Origin: Cognatishimia activa
Lineage (GTDB): Bacteria > Pseudomonadota > Alphaproteobacteria > Rhodobacterales > Rhodobacteraceae
Reading direction: 5' to 3'
NCBI RefSeq assembly: GCF_026016445.1
Contig: NZ_CP096147.1
Span: 2,578,501 to 2,642,500, forward strand
DNA: 64,000 nt
Positions 18,432 to 27,411 of this stretch are shown one piece after another (position 1 is the first letter of the stretch; every line of letters begins with the position of its first letter). Under the pieces are notes generated by a model. The model did no database searches. It was not told the DNA's origin and worked only from the letters and a program-made list of their open reading frames with translations. The position numbers and the translations under genes are program-made.

Positions 18432-18989
18432 TTAGTGCAGCTTCGCGTCGACCTCTGCGATGGCCGCGTCGATCAGCTTGTTGCCGTCAGCAGCAGTCAT
18501 GCCTTTCGCGATCACTTCGTTGGCAGCGCCAACTGCTATCACGATTGCTTGGTCGCGAACTTCTTTCACAGCAGATGCCTGCGCAGATTCAATCTGATCT
18601 TCCGCTGCGGCCAGACGGCGTGCGATGGAGGTTTTCAGATCTTCTTTCGCTTGCTCAGCCGCTGCTTCAGCATCGGTCTTTGCTTGCGCAACGATGCGTT
18701 CCGCCTGTTCCTGAACTTCTTTCTGCTTACGCTCGTAAGAGGCCAGAATGGTCTGAGCTTCTTCACGAAGAGCGCGCGCTTCGTCGAGCTCGGACTGGAT
18801 GCCTTCGGCACGTTTGTCCAGCATACCCGCCAGCATGCCCGGCACTTTGAACTTGATCAGAACAAGAATGAACAGGATGAAAGCAAGCAAAACAACGAAG
18901 TCGGTGTTTGCCAGAGAGAAGAACGGGCCAGACGCTGCGAATGCAGGTGTCGCGGCGGTCAGGGCAAGAAGAGTAGCCAGTTTACGCAT
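18432..18989 (-). CDS. atpF: ATP synthase F0 subunit b
   Basis: One of two unlike peripheral-stalk subunits linking F0 to F1. The 185-residue protein has a signal-like hydrophobic N-terminus ([19 protein letters not shown]), then a membrane helix ([18 protein letters not shown]) and a long Ala/Glu/Lys coiled coil with about ten EA/AE repeats. A second membrane-like segment before the stalk is common in this lineage. Last gene of the operon, 5 nt after atpF', followed by a terminator. The F1 genes are not in this window. Confidence 0.93.
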   Translation of the reverse strand: MRKLATLLALTAATPAFAASGPFFSLANTDFVVLLAFILFILVLIKFKVPGMLAGMLDKRAEGIQSELDEARALREEAQTILASYERKQKEVQEQAERIVAQAKTDAEAAAEQAKEDLKTSIARRLAAAEDQIESAQASAVKEVRDQAIVIAVGAANEVIAKGMTAADGNKLIDAAIAEVDAKLH

Positions 18990-18994
18990 GTCTC

Positions 18995-19522
18995 TTACCC
19001 TTTCATCCGTGCTTCAACCGCAGCAGTGACAGCTTTGGCGTCAGCCTTGCCGCCCAGTGCGGATACGATCTCATTTGCCGTGTCGGCTGCAACTTCGCGG
19101 ATGCTGTCCACTGCACCTGCGCGGATTTCGGCAATTGCCTTCTCCGATTCAGCTGCCTTGGCAGAAATCTCTGCGTCCGCTTTCGCGGTTGCTGCATCCA
19201 GGTCGGCCTGAATTTCAGCTTTTGCTTCAGCAACGATGCGCTGTGCTTCAGCACGAGCATCTACGAGCGCCTTGTTATAGGCCTCTTCCGCTTCAGCAGC
19301 TTTCGCCTTCAGCTCTTCAGCCGCGGCGATGTCATTTGTAATGGTCCCCTGACGCTCGGCCAGAACCGCAGCAATGCGCGGCAGCGCGATGCGCGACAGG
19401 ACGAAATAGATCACAACAAGTGTGACCAAGAGCCAGAAAATCTGGTTGCCCCAGTTCGAGAAATCCAGCTGTGGCATGCCGGGTGCAGACGCAACCTCGG
19501 CGGCGTGTGTTTCAGTCGCCAT
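18995..19522 (-). CDS. atpF': ATP synthase F0 subunit b'
   Basis: The second stalk subunit, found in photosynthetic bacteria and many alphaproteobacteria. It has 175 residues: an N-terminal polar tail, a single membrane helix ([25 protein letters not shown], about 26-50), then an alanine-rich coiled coil. It pairs with AtpF as a heterodimer. A hairpin at 19554-19580 separates it from atpE, which could lower its level relative to subunit c. Confidence 0.93.
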   Translation of the reverse strand: MATETHAAEVASAPGMPQLDFSNWGNQIFWLLVTLVVIYFVLSRIALPRIAAVLAERQGTITNDIAAAEELKAKAAEAEEAYNKALVDARAEAQRIVAEAKAEIQADLDAATAKADAEISAKAAESEKAIAEIRAGAVDSIREVAADTANEIVSALGGKADAKAVTAAVEARMKG

Positions 19523-19553
19523 AACGTCCTCCTGGGAACTTCCGTTTGATTAC

Positions 19554-19580
19554 GGGTGGGGCGTCAAAGCACGCCCACCC
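19554..19580 (-). other. Intercistronic hairpin between atpE and atpF'
   Basis: GGGTGGGCGT pairs with ACGCCCCACCC (one bulged base) around a short loop on the minus strand. There is no T run, so it is more likely an mRNA-stabilising or processing hairpin after atpE than a full terminator. Confidence 0.6.
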
Positions 19581-19604
19581 GCACGTAAGGATGGTTCCGC
19601 TGGA

Positions 19605-19829
19605 TTAGACGGCGAACATCAGCAGAAGTGCAACGAGGAATGCGAAGATGCCCAGTGCTTCTGCGAACGCGATACCGATGAACAGTGTCGCTGTTTGGGA
19701 TGCTGCTGCGGATGGGTTGCGCAGTGCGCCTGCCAGGTAGTTACCTGCAACGTTACCAACACCGATAGCGGCTGCGCCGGAACCGATAGCTGCGAGACCT
19801 GCGCCGATGTGTGCGAGTTGACCTTCCAT
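19605..19829 (-). CDS. atpE: ATP synthase F0 subunit c
   Basis: Forms the proton-driven rotor ring. The 74-residue hairpin has two helices joined by the polar loop RNPSAA. The ion-carrying carboxylate is the Glu of [13 protein letters not shown] in helix 2. I see no sodium-binding Gln/Ser set, so it is probably proton-specific. The first helix is Gly/Ala-rich ([21 protein letters not shown]), as needed for tight ring packing. Hairpins flank the gene on both sides. Confidence 0.97.
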   Translation of the reverse strand: MEGQLAHIGAGLAAIGSGAAAIGVGNVAGNYLAGALRNPSAAASQTATLFIGIAFAEALGIFAFLVALLLMFAV

Positions 19830-19887
19830 GGTGAATTCTCCTTACGTTGGAAGTGTGGAATTAGGTGTGAGTGTTCGACTTGCGTAG

Positions 19888-19905
19888 GCCGGGCGTCTGC
19901 CCGGC
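19888..19905 (-). other. Intercistronic hairpin between atpB and atpE
   Basis: GCCGGGC and GCCCGGC form a perfect 7-bp stem with a 4-nt loop just after the atpB stop. The lack of a T run argues against termination. Placement suggests control of atpE message stability. Confidence 0.6.
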
Positions 19906-19911
19906 GCATAC

Positions 19912-20670
19912 TTAGTGCGATGGATGCAGAGCGTCCTTCAGGTAAACACAAGTCAGAATGGTGAAGACGTAGGCCTGGATGAAGGCCACCAGGACCTCAA
20001 GACCGTACATTGCAGTGATCGCAACAACTGACACCGGGGAAACCACGGCGATGGCTGCGAAGCCTGCAAAAACTTTGATAACCGCGTGACCCGCCATAAC
20101 GTTGCCCGCCAGACGAATGGAGTGGCTAACAGGGCGCACGAAGTAAGAGATCAGTTCGATGATCGCCAGAATTGGGCGCAGCGGCAGCGGCGCAGAGGAC
20201 ACCCAGAAGAGGCCCAGGAAGCCCAGACCGTTCTTGACGAAACCAACGATGGTTACTGTCAGGAACACCAGCAGCGCCAGAACAACGGTCACAGCAAAGT
20301 GCGAAGTGGTTGTGAAGGACATCGGCAAGAGGCCAAGGAAGTTGGCGAAGACGATGAACATGAAGAGCGTCATGATATATGGGAAGAACTTCACAGCATC
20401 TTTGCCTGCAACGTCTTCAACCATTTTGTAGATGAAACCATAAGCCAGTTCCGCGATGGACTGACCGCGGCCCGGTACGATTTTGCGGCTAGATGTGCCG
20501 AAAACCATCAGCGCAACAACAGCAACAACTGCCAGCGCCATCCAGAGAGTCACGTTCGTGATGGTGAACATTCCGATTGTGTCGCCACCAAACAGTGGTT
20601 TCACGATGAACTGGTCCATCGGGTGGAATACCAGACCACCCTCTTCTGCGCCGTGTGCCTTGTCTGCCAC
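19912..20670 (-). CDS. atpB: ATP synthase F0 subunit a
   Basis: The stator channel subunit of F0. 252 residues with five to six membrane helices. The essential arginine is in [13 protein letters not shown] near residue 186, and the family's [12 protein letters not shown] segment lies near 110. The C-terminus ([19 protein letters not shown]) is typical of alphaproteobacteria. It starts 2 nt after the atpI stop. Confidence 0.97.
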   Translation of the reverse strand: MADKAHGAEEGGLVFHPMDQFIVKPLFGGDTIGMFTITNVTLWMALAVVAVVALMVFGTSSRKIVPGRGQSIAELAYGFIYKMVEDVAGKDAVKFFPYIMTLFMFIVFANFLGLLPMSFTTTSHFAVTVVLALLVFLTVTIVGFVKNGLGFLGLFWVSSAPLPLRPILAIIELISYFVRPVSHSIRLAGNVMAGHAVIKVFAGFAAIAVVSPVSVVAITAMYGLEVLVAFIQAYVFTILTCVYLKDALHPSH

Positions 20671-20672
20671 GT

Positions 20673-21017
20673 CTAGTCCCTCTCGTCTGTCTCAGCCGAT
20701 GCATCTTGCTCGGCCAATTGTTTCGCCTGGATTTCCTTCGCGCTGCGGATCATCACATTGACCCCGGCGGCAAAACCCAAAAATATAAACAGAATTAGGA
20801 AAATCGGCTTCGTACCGAATAGGGCGTCTAGCCCCAACCCAACTCCAAATCCGATCAGAAGACCGGCAACAAGCTCAATCACCATCCGCCAGGCCAGCTG
20901 TGCCTGAGAATAGTGTTCCTCCATGTGGTCCTTGGGTGCCTGGGTCTTTTTGACCGCCTCGATCCGTTCCTCAAGCTGCCTTAGGCGCTCTTTGTCTTCA
21001 GGATCGGTCACGCGCAT
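20673..21017 (-). CDS. atpI: ATP synthase assembly protein AtpI
   Basis: A 114-residue membrane protein heading the F0 operon, thought to assist c-ring assembly. A charged N-terminal helix ([19 protein letters not shown]) precedes two membrane helices ([19 protein letters not shown] and [19 protein letters not shown]). A GTG two codons upstream (21023) is an alternative start. No clear promoter could be picked in the AT-rich 180 bp upstream. Confidence 0.9.
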   Translation of the reverse strand: MRVTDPEDKERLRQLEERIEAVKKTQAPKDHMEEHYSQAQLAWRMVIELVAGLLIGFGVGLGLDALFGTKPIFLILFIFLGFAAGVNVMIRSAKEIQAKQLAEQDASAETDERD

Positions 21018-21194
21018 TCCCACCGGTTGAACTTGGGCGCATTGCTATGCGGGTGAAGGCCCTGAGTCAACGTGAGTCTTCCCCCTCCCCTCACTCTACT
21101 TAAATAATTGTTTTAAAATGAAAAATGCAGCAACATTAGCAGCGAATTTATTCACTGTTGAAGCGCTAATTCGGTCAATCCGGCAAATACTGTG

Positions 21195-21216
21195 TATTCA
21201 ACTATTTGGTTGAATA
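21195..21216. other. Inverted repeat at the end of the EamA gene
   Basis: TATTCAAC and GTTGAATA form a perfect 8-bp stem with a 6-nt loop overlapping the EamA stop codon. No T run follows on the minus strand. Possible weak terminator. Confidence 0.35.
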
Positions 21217-22103
21217 TCCCGTCGCTTGAAAATTCGACCGTCCACAAACAGCATTCCAACGAAGATTACAGCCACTCCCCCATATTGGATTGGCACAAGA
21301 ATTTCGTTCAGGATCAACACACCAAGGACAACCGAAGCGACAGGTGCGATGAAGGTGATCGTGGAGGCCGTCGTACCGCCAACTTTTGGGATAAGCCAAA
21401 ATAACAAAATGAATGCTGCCGAGGTCAGAACAAACCCGATCATAAACAGCGCATACCAAGTTTCTGCTGTTTTTATCACGGGCATTCCCTCTGCCCCAAC
21501 AGCGAGGGGCGCAAGCATGACGGTAGCAATTGTCAGTGACCACGTCGTGAGAAGCACGCGGTCCATTTGATCAAGCCAGCGGATTAGGTTCAATGCGATC
21601 GCATAGCAGAGCGGTGCGATCATGGTTGCAAATAAAGCCATTGGATCAGACTCTCCCTGCCCCTGCAAAGCGGGCAACGCGAGTAAAACAATGCCGAAGA
21701 ATCCAAACAGAACACCAATGCTTTTGAGCAGGGTCATCTTTTCACCCTGTGGCCAAAGATGGCTAACAATAACTACCATGATTGGCGTCATCGCATTCAC
21801 AATACCTGCCGCCGAAGAGGTAATGTATTGCTGCGTCAGCGGGTAAACCGTCAAAGGGATCGCATATTGAAACGCGCTGAACAGCACTAAGACCACAAGG
21901 CTAACTCCGCCGAAGCCTAGCGCTGAACCCTTTGCGGCCTTCATTCCTAACAGCCAAATCCAGCAACCAAGCGCGCCAAAGCCAACGCGACCTAGCCCCA
22001 CCATCAACGGGCCCAGCTCTCTCAGCAGGATTTCATTAAAAAAGAAGGAAGAACCCCATCCCGCTGCCAGGAGCAGAATGGCGGCCCAATAACGCATTGG
22101 CAT
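21198..22103 (-). CDS. EamA/DMT-superfamily exporter
   Basis: A 301-residue inner-membrane protein with ten predicted helices formed by two EamA repeats (about 5-140 and 150-290). The first helix reads WAAILLLAAGWGSSFFFNEILL, and the second repeat ends LGVLILNEILVPIQYGGVAVIFVGM, both standard in the family. These proteins export metabolites, but the substrate cannot be inferred. The ATG at 22103 has a GAGG ribosome site. It is divergent from an ArsR gene that may control it. Confidence 0.88.
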   Translation of the reverse strand: MPMRYWAAILLLAAGWGSSFFFNEILLRELGPLMVGLGRVGFGALGCWIWLLGMKAAKGSALGFGGVSLVVLVLFSAFQYAIPLTVYPLTQQYITSSAAGIVNAMTPIMVVIVSHLWPQGEKMTLLKSIGVLFGFFGIVLLALPALQGQGESDPMALFATMIAPLCYAIALNLIRWLDQMDRVLLTTWSLTIATVMLAPLAVGAEGMPVIKTAETWYALFMIGFVLTSAAFILLFWLIPKVGGTTASTITFIAPVASVVLGVLILNEILVPIQYGGVAVIFVGMLFVDGRIFKRRDIQPNS

Positions 22104-22229
22104 ATTGGCCTCACTGGTAAAATCAGAGCTTCAATATGCAAACAATCGGTCATCTGTCGACCCGAAGCTTGCGACTTGATGGGCGTAATGGCTTTAACTT
22201 GATGTTTCGGCTCTGTAGGATCGGCTGAA

Positions 22230-22568
22230 ATGAGCGATCTCGACATCAAATTCGCCGCCCTTGCCGACGCCACACGCCGCAGCATTCTGACAATGTTGCT
22301 GGAGGATGATATGGCCGTTACGGATGTCGCTGAACCCTTTGACATGTCACTGGCAGCCATTTCTAAACATCTGATGATCCTCGCCAACGCAGGTTTGATC
22401 AGCCAAGAAAAGCGCGGGCGTGTGAAATGGTGCAAGCTGGAGCCAGACGCCCTAAAGGATGCCAGCGTCTGGATGCAAGGGTTTGGACAATTTGAACCTG
22501 TAAATCTCGATGCATTCGAGAGGTTTCTGGAAACAGAGCTAGACGGGCCTGAATCCAAACAACCCTAA
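22230..22568 (+). CDS. ArsR-family transcriptional regulator
   Basis: A 112-residue winged-helix repressor. The helix-turn-helix is at about 30-75 (MAVTDVAEPFDMSLAAISKHLMILANAGLISQEKRGRVKWCKLEP). The recognition helix lacks the CxC of metal sensors, and only one Cys is present, so metal sensing by the ArsR-type site is unlikely. It is a self-sufficient-type (SdpR-like) regulator of unknown signal. It is divergent from the EamA exporter, a natural regulatory pair, and converges with the LysR gene with 1 nt between them. Confidence 0.88.
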   Translation: MSDLDIKFAALADATRRSILTMLLEDDMAVTDVAEPFDMSLAAISKHLMILANAGLISQEKRGRVKWCKLEPDALKDASVWMQGFGQFEPVNLDAFERFLETELDGPESKQP

Positions 22569-22569
22569 G

Positions 22570-23466
22570 TCACTTCGCTTCCACCGTTTCGCAGTGCCAA
22601 TCCTTAGCGCGTTCCTTCAGGAACTTCAGGAAAGCCTGGACTTTCACCGTTCGATGCAAATCGACATGTGTGACCAACCAAACCGCGCCATGCCAGTCTT
22701 GCTGTGCAGGCCAAACCTCTACGAGGTTGTCCACCTCATGGGAAAACCATCTTGGTAGGAATCCGATACCCGCTCCGCTTAGGATCGCTTGCTCGATTGC
22801 ATTGGCGTCAGTGCCCCGAAAGGTCACATTTTCACGAGGAATAATTGAATTCAGCCACCGATAAAAAGGCGCGCGGCTCTTTTCATTGTCAGCCCCAACA
22901 AACTTGTGATGCTGGAACTCTTCAAGGTTATTCGGTTTACCAAATTCCGCCACATAATCCTTCGTCGCAAAAAGCCCAACATCCATAGTGACCAGAGGCT
23001 GGACCACATTGTCGGGCTCTTGCGGCGCAGCTCCTGCCCGGATCGCGACATGTGCCTCGCCATATTCGAGGCGGAAGACCCGGTCGTCGGTCAGATAGCG
23101 GATTAAGAGATCTGGGTGGCGATCCTGAAACTCGACCAATATCGGCGTCACAAGTCGAGACATTGTTGCCAAGGAAGTCACAACCAACTCCCCTGTGACA
23201 TCATTTCCGCGGCCCTTGATGCGACCTTCAAGCTGGCCGAATTGATCGTCTGTTGCCTGTCCAACGCGCATCAAGTCTTGGCCAGCCTCTGTGGGGGTAT
23301 ATCCGCGCGCATGCCTCTGAAAGAGTTTGACACCCAAACGGTTTTCCAGCGCATCAATATGTCGGATAACAGTCGCATGATGCACCCCAAGCACATCCGC
23401 GGCCCCGCTCACGGTTCCTAGACGCGCGACCTGATATGCAGTTCTGATCTCATCCCAATTGTCCAT
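22570..23466 (-). CDS. LysR-family transcriptional regulator
   Basis: 298 residues: N-terminal winged helix (GTVSGAADVLGVHHATVIRHIDALENRLG, about 18-46) followed by a two-lobed LysR substrate domain. It is divergent from the azoreductase gene over a 125-bp AT-rich region, the classic arrangement in which a LysR protein controls its neighbour. The recognition helix has the HHATVIRHI form also seen in the LysR at 33 kb (NHTTVARRL), so the two are paralogues of one subgroup. Confidence 0.92.
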   Translation of the reverse strand: MDNWDEIRTAYQVARLGTVSGAADVLGVHHATVIRHIDALENRLGVKLFQRHARGYTPTEAGQDLMRVGQATDDQFGQLEGRIKGRGNDVTGELVVTSLATMSRLVTPILVEFQDRHPDLLIRYLTDDRVFRLEYGEAHVAIRAGAAPQEPDNVVQPLVTMDVGLFATKDYVAEFGKPNNLEEFQHHKFVGADNEKSRAPFYRWLNSIIPRENVTFRGTDANAIEQAILSGAGIGFLPRWFSHEVDNLVEVWPAQQDWHGAVWLVTHVDLHRTVKVQAFLKFLKERAKDWHCETVEAK

Positions 23467-23591
23467 TAGGTCCCTCTAAATCGGAATATCTGAATTGTTC
23501 ATTTTTCAACATCTGAAGTGCATTTTGGAATATTGAGTTCATATTTGCAATAACCAATTCTAGGGCAAAGCCAAACTCAAGGAATAAGAAA

Positions 23592-24128
23592 ATGACCAAG
23601 ACTATCCTGCATATCGATGCCTCTGCCCGTCACCAAGATTCTCTTTCACGCAAGCTCTCTGCTCAGGTTGTCGAAGAGCAGAATGCGGACAGCGTTATTC
23701 ACCGTGACCTCAGCGAGGGCCTCCCATTTCTGAACGAAGATTGGGCGATCGGGACATTCACACCACCTGAAAATCGGAGCGATGCACAATTGGATGCGCT
23801 TAAACTATCCGACACGCTGGTGGAGGAAATCCAAATTGCAGATACCGTTGTGATCGGCACTCCGATTTATAACTTCAGCATCCCTGCCGTGTTGAAAGCA
23901 TGGATTGACCAGATTGCCCGCGCTGGCGTGACCTTCAAATATGGTGAAAACGGACCTGAAGGCCTGCTGGAAGGGAAGAAAGTGATTGTAGCTGTCGCGA
24001 GCGGCGGCACTGCGATTGGTTCTGACTATGACTTTGCCACCCCTTATCTGAAGTTCGCTTTGGGCTTCTTGGGGATTACGGATGTGACTTTCTTGAACAA
24101 AGACCATCTGATCAGCGAAGCGGCTTAA
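23592..24128 (+). CDS. azoR: FMN-dependent NADH-azoreductase / quinone reductase
   Basis: A 178-residue flavodoxin-fold enzyme, slightly shorter than the usual 200. Its start ILHIDASARHQDSLSRKLS binds FMN phosphate. GTPIYNFSIPAVLKAWIDQIARAGVTFKY near 90-120 is the family signature, and SGGTAIGSDYDF near 140 is also conserved. It reduces quinones or azo bonds with NAD(P)H. An AAGGAA ribosome site precedes the ATG. Probably regulated by the divergent LysR protein. Confidence 0.92.
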   Translation: MTKTILHIDASARHQDSLSRKLSAQVVEEQNADSVIHRDLSEGLPFLNEDWAIGTFTPPENRSDAQLDALKLSDTLVEEIQIADTVVIGTPIYNFSIPAVLKAWIDQIARAGVTFKYGENGPEGLLEGKKVIVAVASGGTAIGSDYDFATPYLKFALGFLGITDVTFLNKDHLISEAA

Positions 24129-24147
24129 GCTGCGAACCAGCTGCTTT

Positions 24148-24178
24148 AGTTCTCTTCGGGGTCTCCTCGCAGAGAACT
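24148..24178. other. Inverted repeat between azoR and the histidine kinase
   Basis: AGTTCTCT and AGAGAACT (8 bp, perfect) lie between the two convergent stop codons. There is no T run; it may be a weak bidirectional terminator. Confidence 0.3.
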
Positions 24179-26244
24179 CAGGCACTGATGGCGACCATAT
24201 CACCAGCGCCCTCCTTCAAAGAGCCCGCTTCGGCGCGAGGTAATGTGAAGCTGAATGTACTGCCTTCGCCATACGTACTATCGACCGAAATCTCACCACC
24301 GTGCATTTCCACGATCTTTTTGGAAATCGCCATTCCAAGCCCCGTGCCTCCGGCCTTACGGCTGGAACTGCTGTCCACTTGACTAAACTTGTTGAACACG
24401 GCGTCCAAACGATCCGATTGAATCCCACATCCGGTGTCAGAAATGATGATTTTCACCATGGCACCTCGATCGTCGGCAGAAATACTAACACCACCTTCAT
24501 CTGTGAACTTTAGCGCATTTCCAATGATGTTTATGAGGACCTGCCGCAGTCTTAAGTCATCCGCTTCTACATAAATCTCGCCAACATCACTTTCTAAATA
24601 AAGTGACTTCGCATCCGCTTTAAGAGAATACTCGTCAACAAGGTCACTGATCAAAGACCCAACATTGACTGGCTTCTCAACGATGTCCATGCGGCCAGCC
24701 TCAATTTTGGAAAAGTCCAAAACATCGTTGATCAGTGTCAGAAGATGCTTCGCTGAGCGCTCCACTTTCCCCGCCAATGATTTCAACGAACCAAGCAGGG
24801 CTTCGACTTCCACCTTGATGTCTTCAGCTTCTTCACCCTTGGCTTCAAGCGAGTTGAACAGCTTGGTCGCAGCCGGCAATAATTCCGGCTTACACAGGAA
24901 TGGCGTACCGCCTAGTACAACTGTTAGCGGTGTGCGCAATTCGTGGCTCATCACGTCCAGGAACTCTGACTTAGCCAGATTGGCTTGTTCAGCAGCTTCC
25001 ATGGCGTTCTTCAACTCGGTGATATCGACACGGAAACCGACCTTGCCACCATCGGGCGTTCTGGATTCAGAAATCTTCAGCCAGCGGCCATTACCTAGTT
25101 TCTGCTCTATATCGATATCACCGGATCTATGCGCTCGCATACGCTCTTGGAAGAATTCTTTTTCACGTCCTATGGCTTCGGGATATTGGCCATGTGCAAT
25201 GCCGAATTGAATAATATCTTCAAACTTCGCACCAGGGCGCATGGCTTCTGCAGAAATGCTGTAGATTTCTTTGTATTTCGCGTTGCAGATGACCAGCCGG
25301 TCATCGCTGTCGTAATAAGCAAATCCGTCGTCGATGCTGTCGATTGCCGCCGAGAGACGCGCATCGGCACGCCAGCGTAATTGCACAAGACGCATGACGC
25401 TCCAGATAATGATGACTGCGAGGACCGCACTCAACGCAAATCCAAGCCGAGCCTCAAAGAAAGTGGACGCTGGAAGTTCCCAACCACCTTGCGGCACCCC
25501 TGCGATGAACCAACTACCATGTGGAAGCGCGACGGTGACCCCGACAGGATCATTTGCAAAGACTGCTGGTTCTCCGCGGATCATCCCCCCGCCGCTTCCG
25601 AGCCCGTCTTTCCCGCGTAGCGCTATATTGAAAGTGACTTCATTTACCCCGGCACTGTCCAATATCATGTCGATGTCCAAGACAAGCGAGACGATCCCCC
25701 AAAGACGCGGACCGAAAGACCCAAAGTCAGACGTTGAAACCGACTTCCGAGCAATAAGCGCCTGACCGCCCTGAACAAGGTCCACCGGCCCCGCAATGAT
25801 AACCTCATCAGCTGCCACAGCTTTGTTCACTGCAGCGAGTTGTGCTGGGATGGTCCTGTAATCTAATCCGACGACGGCCTGATTGCCCTCAAGTGGAAAG
25901 ACATTTGAAACGATGAGATCTGGCGCAAGCGCGACGAGTTTGAACTCTGAATTTCGCATGAAAGATCGACGTGCGTAGGCTTCGAATTTGGCACGGTCGA
26001 TATCTGGTTCTAACGACACATAGGTCGCCAACGCATCCAGCGCATTCGAGTTCCTCGTGATCGAGCTTTCGACGCTTTGAGCGATCAAATCTATTTCAGC
26101 CTGCACCGAAGCACGAAGTTTGTCTCGTTCAAAAACTCGAGCTTCCCGCTCGTACAATATCCATAAAGCAGCCGCCAAACAGCAAACTATTGCCCCCGCT
26201 CCGAGGTAATTGGCAGCCCATAAATACTTGCCACGTAGCTTCAT
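24178..26244 (-). CDS. Orphan membrane sensor histidine kinase (CHASE-PAS-HisKA-HATPase)
   Basis: 688 residues. Membrane helix 1 lies at about 8-31. An extracytoplasmic CHASE-like sensor spans about 45-260, helix 2 about 264-286 and a PAS domain about 295-410. HisKA has the phospho-acceptor His434 (SHELRTPL). HATPase_c has its N box near Asn576, DTGCGI at 603-608 and GGTGLGM at 632-638. Between the H box and the second HisKA helix (LLTLINDVLDFSK, 501) there are about 60 residues where roughly 33 is usual. No receiver domain and no response regulator are nearby. A full CtrA-type motif lies 111 bp upstream. Confidence 0.9.
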   Translation of the reverse strand: MKLRGKYLWAANYLGAGAIVCCLAAALWILYEREARVFERDKLRASVQAEIDLIAQSVESSITRNSNALDALATYVSLEPDIDRAKFEAYARRSFMRNSEFKLVALAPDLIVSNVFPLEGNQAVVGLDYRTIPAQLAAVNKAVAADEVIIAGPVDLVQGGQALIARKSVSTSDFGSFGPRLWGIVSLVLDIDMILDSAGVNEVTFNIALRGKDGLGSGGGMIRGEPAVFANDPVGVTVALPHGSWFIAGVPQGGWELPASTFFEARLGFALSAVLAVIIIWSVMRLVQLRWRADARLSAAIDSIDDGFAYYDSDDRLVICNAKYKEIYSISAEAMRPGAKFEDIIQFGIAHGQYPEAIGREKEFFQERMRAHRSGDIDIEQKLGNGRWLKISESRTPDGGKVGFRVDITELKNAMEAAEQANLAKSEFLDVMSHELRTPLTVVLGGTPFLCKPELLPAATKLFNSLEAKGEEAEDIKVEVEALLGSLKSLAGKVERSAKHLLTLINDVLDFSKIEAGRMDIVEKPVNVGSLISDLVDEYSLKADAKSLYLESDVGEIYVEADDLRLRQVLINIIGNALKFTDEGGVSISADDRGAMVKIIISDTGCGIQSDRLDAVFNKFSQVDSSSSRKAGGTGLGMAISKKIVEMHGGEISVDSTYGEGSTFSFTLPRAEAGSLKEGAGDMVAISA

Positions 26245-26354
26245 GTATTCTCAGCCCTCGCCCCTGACTGGTACCGCCGCTGGAAAACCAAACGTGCGTT
26301 AGCTAAGGTTAAATGCAGAGTCAGGTTAAAAATCAACCAAAGGTAGATGTAATT

Positions 26355-26370
26355 TTAACTTCGCGTTAAC
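26355..26370 (+). promoter_or_regulatory. CtrA-type binding motif upstream of the histidine kinase
   Basis: TTAA-N7-TTAAC matches the full alphaproteobacterial CtrA consensus. TTAA half-sites also read on the minus strand, towards the kinase gene 111 bp away. It lies in a 161-bp non-coding gap. Function is inferred from motif and position. Confidence 0.5.
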
Positions 26371-26405
26371 CGAAAGCTTTCGAGAAAATTCGGTTGAATT
26401 TCATT

Positions 26406-27197
26406 TCAGTCATCCGACGCGATAGACAGCAAGATGTCCAATAGTGCCGAAAAACCTTCATCCGAAAGGCTGTGCCCTCCGGGAATAACTTGCATATCCC
26501 AGCCGCGCCATTCCTTCAAATGCTTGCCATAGCTGCGAAAAATCTTAGCCTGGCTTTCCTGTGCATAGACATAAGTTCCTGGTGTCGCTGGCAAGCGGCC
26601 ATTTCGCAGAACTACTTCTCCATACACAGATAAGATCGATTGAGGTGCCAGGGTTTGTTTATGAGATTGTTTCAGATGAAGAGGAACAGGAATCATCCCG
26701 CTCTCTACCCAAGCGGGATATCTATGTACAACATACTGTAGTGACCGCGCATCTTGCGGGATCGCGATTTCGCTGTCATTCACGGGTGCTACAGCTTCGA
26801 CATAAACCACATGAGATATGGATTGGCGCAAACTATCCCATGCACCGGTGATTGGACGACCACCATAGCTATGTCCAACAAGTATAACGTCTTTCAGAGC
26901 GTTATACTGGACAGCTTCAACGATGTCTTTCGCGTGGTGATCAATCGAAACATGCGCACCACCTTCGTCGGACCTGAGTCCGTGGCCGGTTAAGGTCACC
27001 GCAACCGCGCGATGACCGGCTGCTTGTAAACCGTCAACCAGATCATCCCAATACCACTCTCCAACCCAGGCACCATGAACCAACACGTAGCTACGGGCTT
27101 GGGTCTTTTCTTGCGCCTGGGCAGCGCCGAACAGTATCGCGGCTGAGATGCAGAGAGGCACAGCACACTTGTGTTTTATCCACTTGATGACGGACAT
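26406..27197 (-). CDS. Exported alpha/beta-fold hydrolase
   Basis: A 263-residue hydrolase with an N-terminal signal peptide (about 1-29, ending in GAAQA). The oxyanion motif HGAWVGEWYWDDL is near residue 40, and the nucleophile elbow GHSYGGRPITG has Ser near 110. The catalytic His is in VIPGGHSLSDEGF. The layout resembles small esterases such as salicylate-esterase/hydroxynitrile-lyase-like proteins. Start 27197 follows GGGAGGAGCG, a strong ribosome site. The substrate is unknown. Confidence 0.85.
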   Translation of the reverse strand: MSVIKWIKHKCAVPLCISAAILFGAAQAQEKTQARSYVLVHGAWVGEWYWDDLVDGLQAAGHRAVAVTLTGHGLRSDEGGAHVSIDHHAKDIVEAVQYNALKDVILVGHSYGGRPITGAWDSLRQSISHVVYVEAVAPVNDSEIAIPQDARSLQYVVHRYPAWVESGMIPVPLHLKQSHKQTLAPQSILSVYGEVVLRNGRLPATPGTYVYAQESQAKIFRSYGKHLKEWRGWDMQVIPGGHSLSDEGFSALLDILLSIASDD

Positions 27198-27298
27198 AAC
27201 GCTCCTCCCTTGCTTGACTCTTAACACCAGCGGCTGTATCCGCGCAGCAATTCCGGGAGTCTGTCAAAACTTCCGGTCCTAGGCATATGGCCAGGATC

Positions 27299-27330
27299 GC
27301 CCCCCGTCAGCGAGTTTCGCCCACGGGGGC
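27299..27330. other. GC-rich hairpin in the region before ffh
   Basis: GCCCCCGT and ACGGGGGC form an 8-bp stem with a loop of about 15 nt. It lies 82 bp upstream of ffh, with no T run. A leader or attenuator role is possible but unproven. Confidence 0.35.
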
Positions 27331-27411
27331 CTTCGTGTATTTGCTTTGGGAATTGGTCGGATCGTACCTATCTTCGGTCCATGTCGAAACGGTTATAAGG
27401 AGCCGATAAAG

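Noticed and set aside
22022..22558. 178-codon minus-strand frame over the ArsR gene
   Set aside because: Shadow of the ArsR coding strand with no motif or ribosome site. The ArsR protein is clear.
27228..27411. SRP RNA or other ncRNA before ffh
   Set aside because: Only one GC-rich hairpin is visible. There is no GGAA tetraloop or symmetric-loop motif of the SRP RNA.
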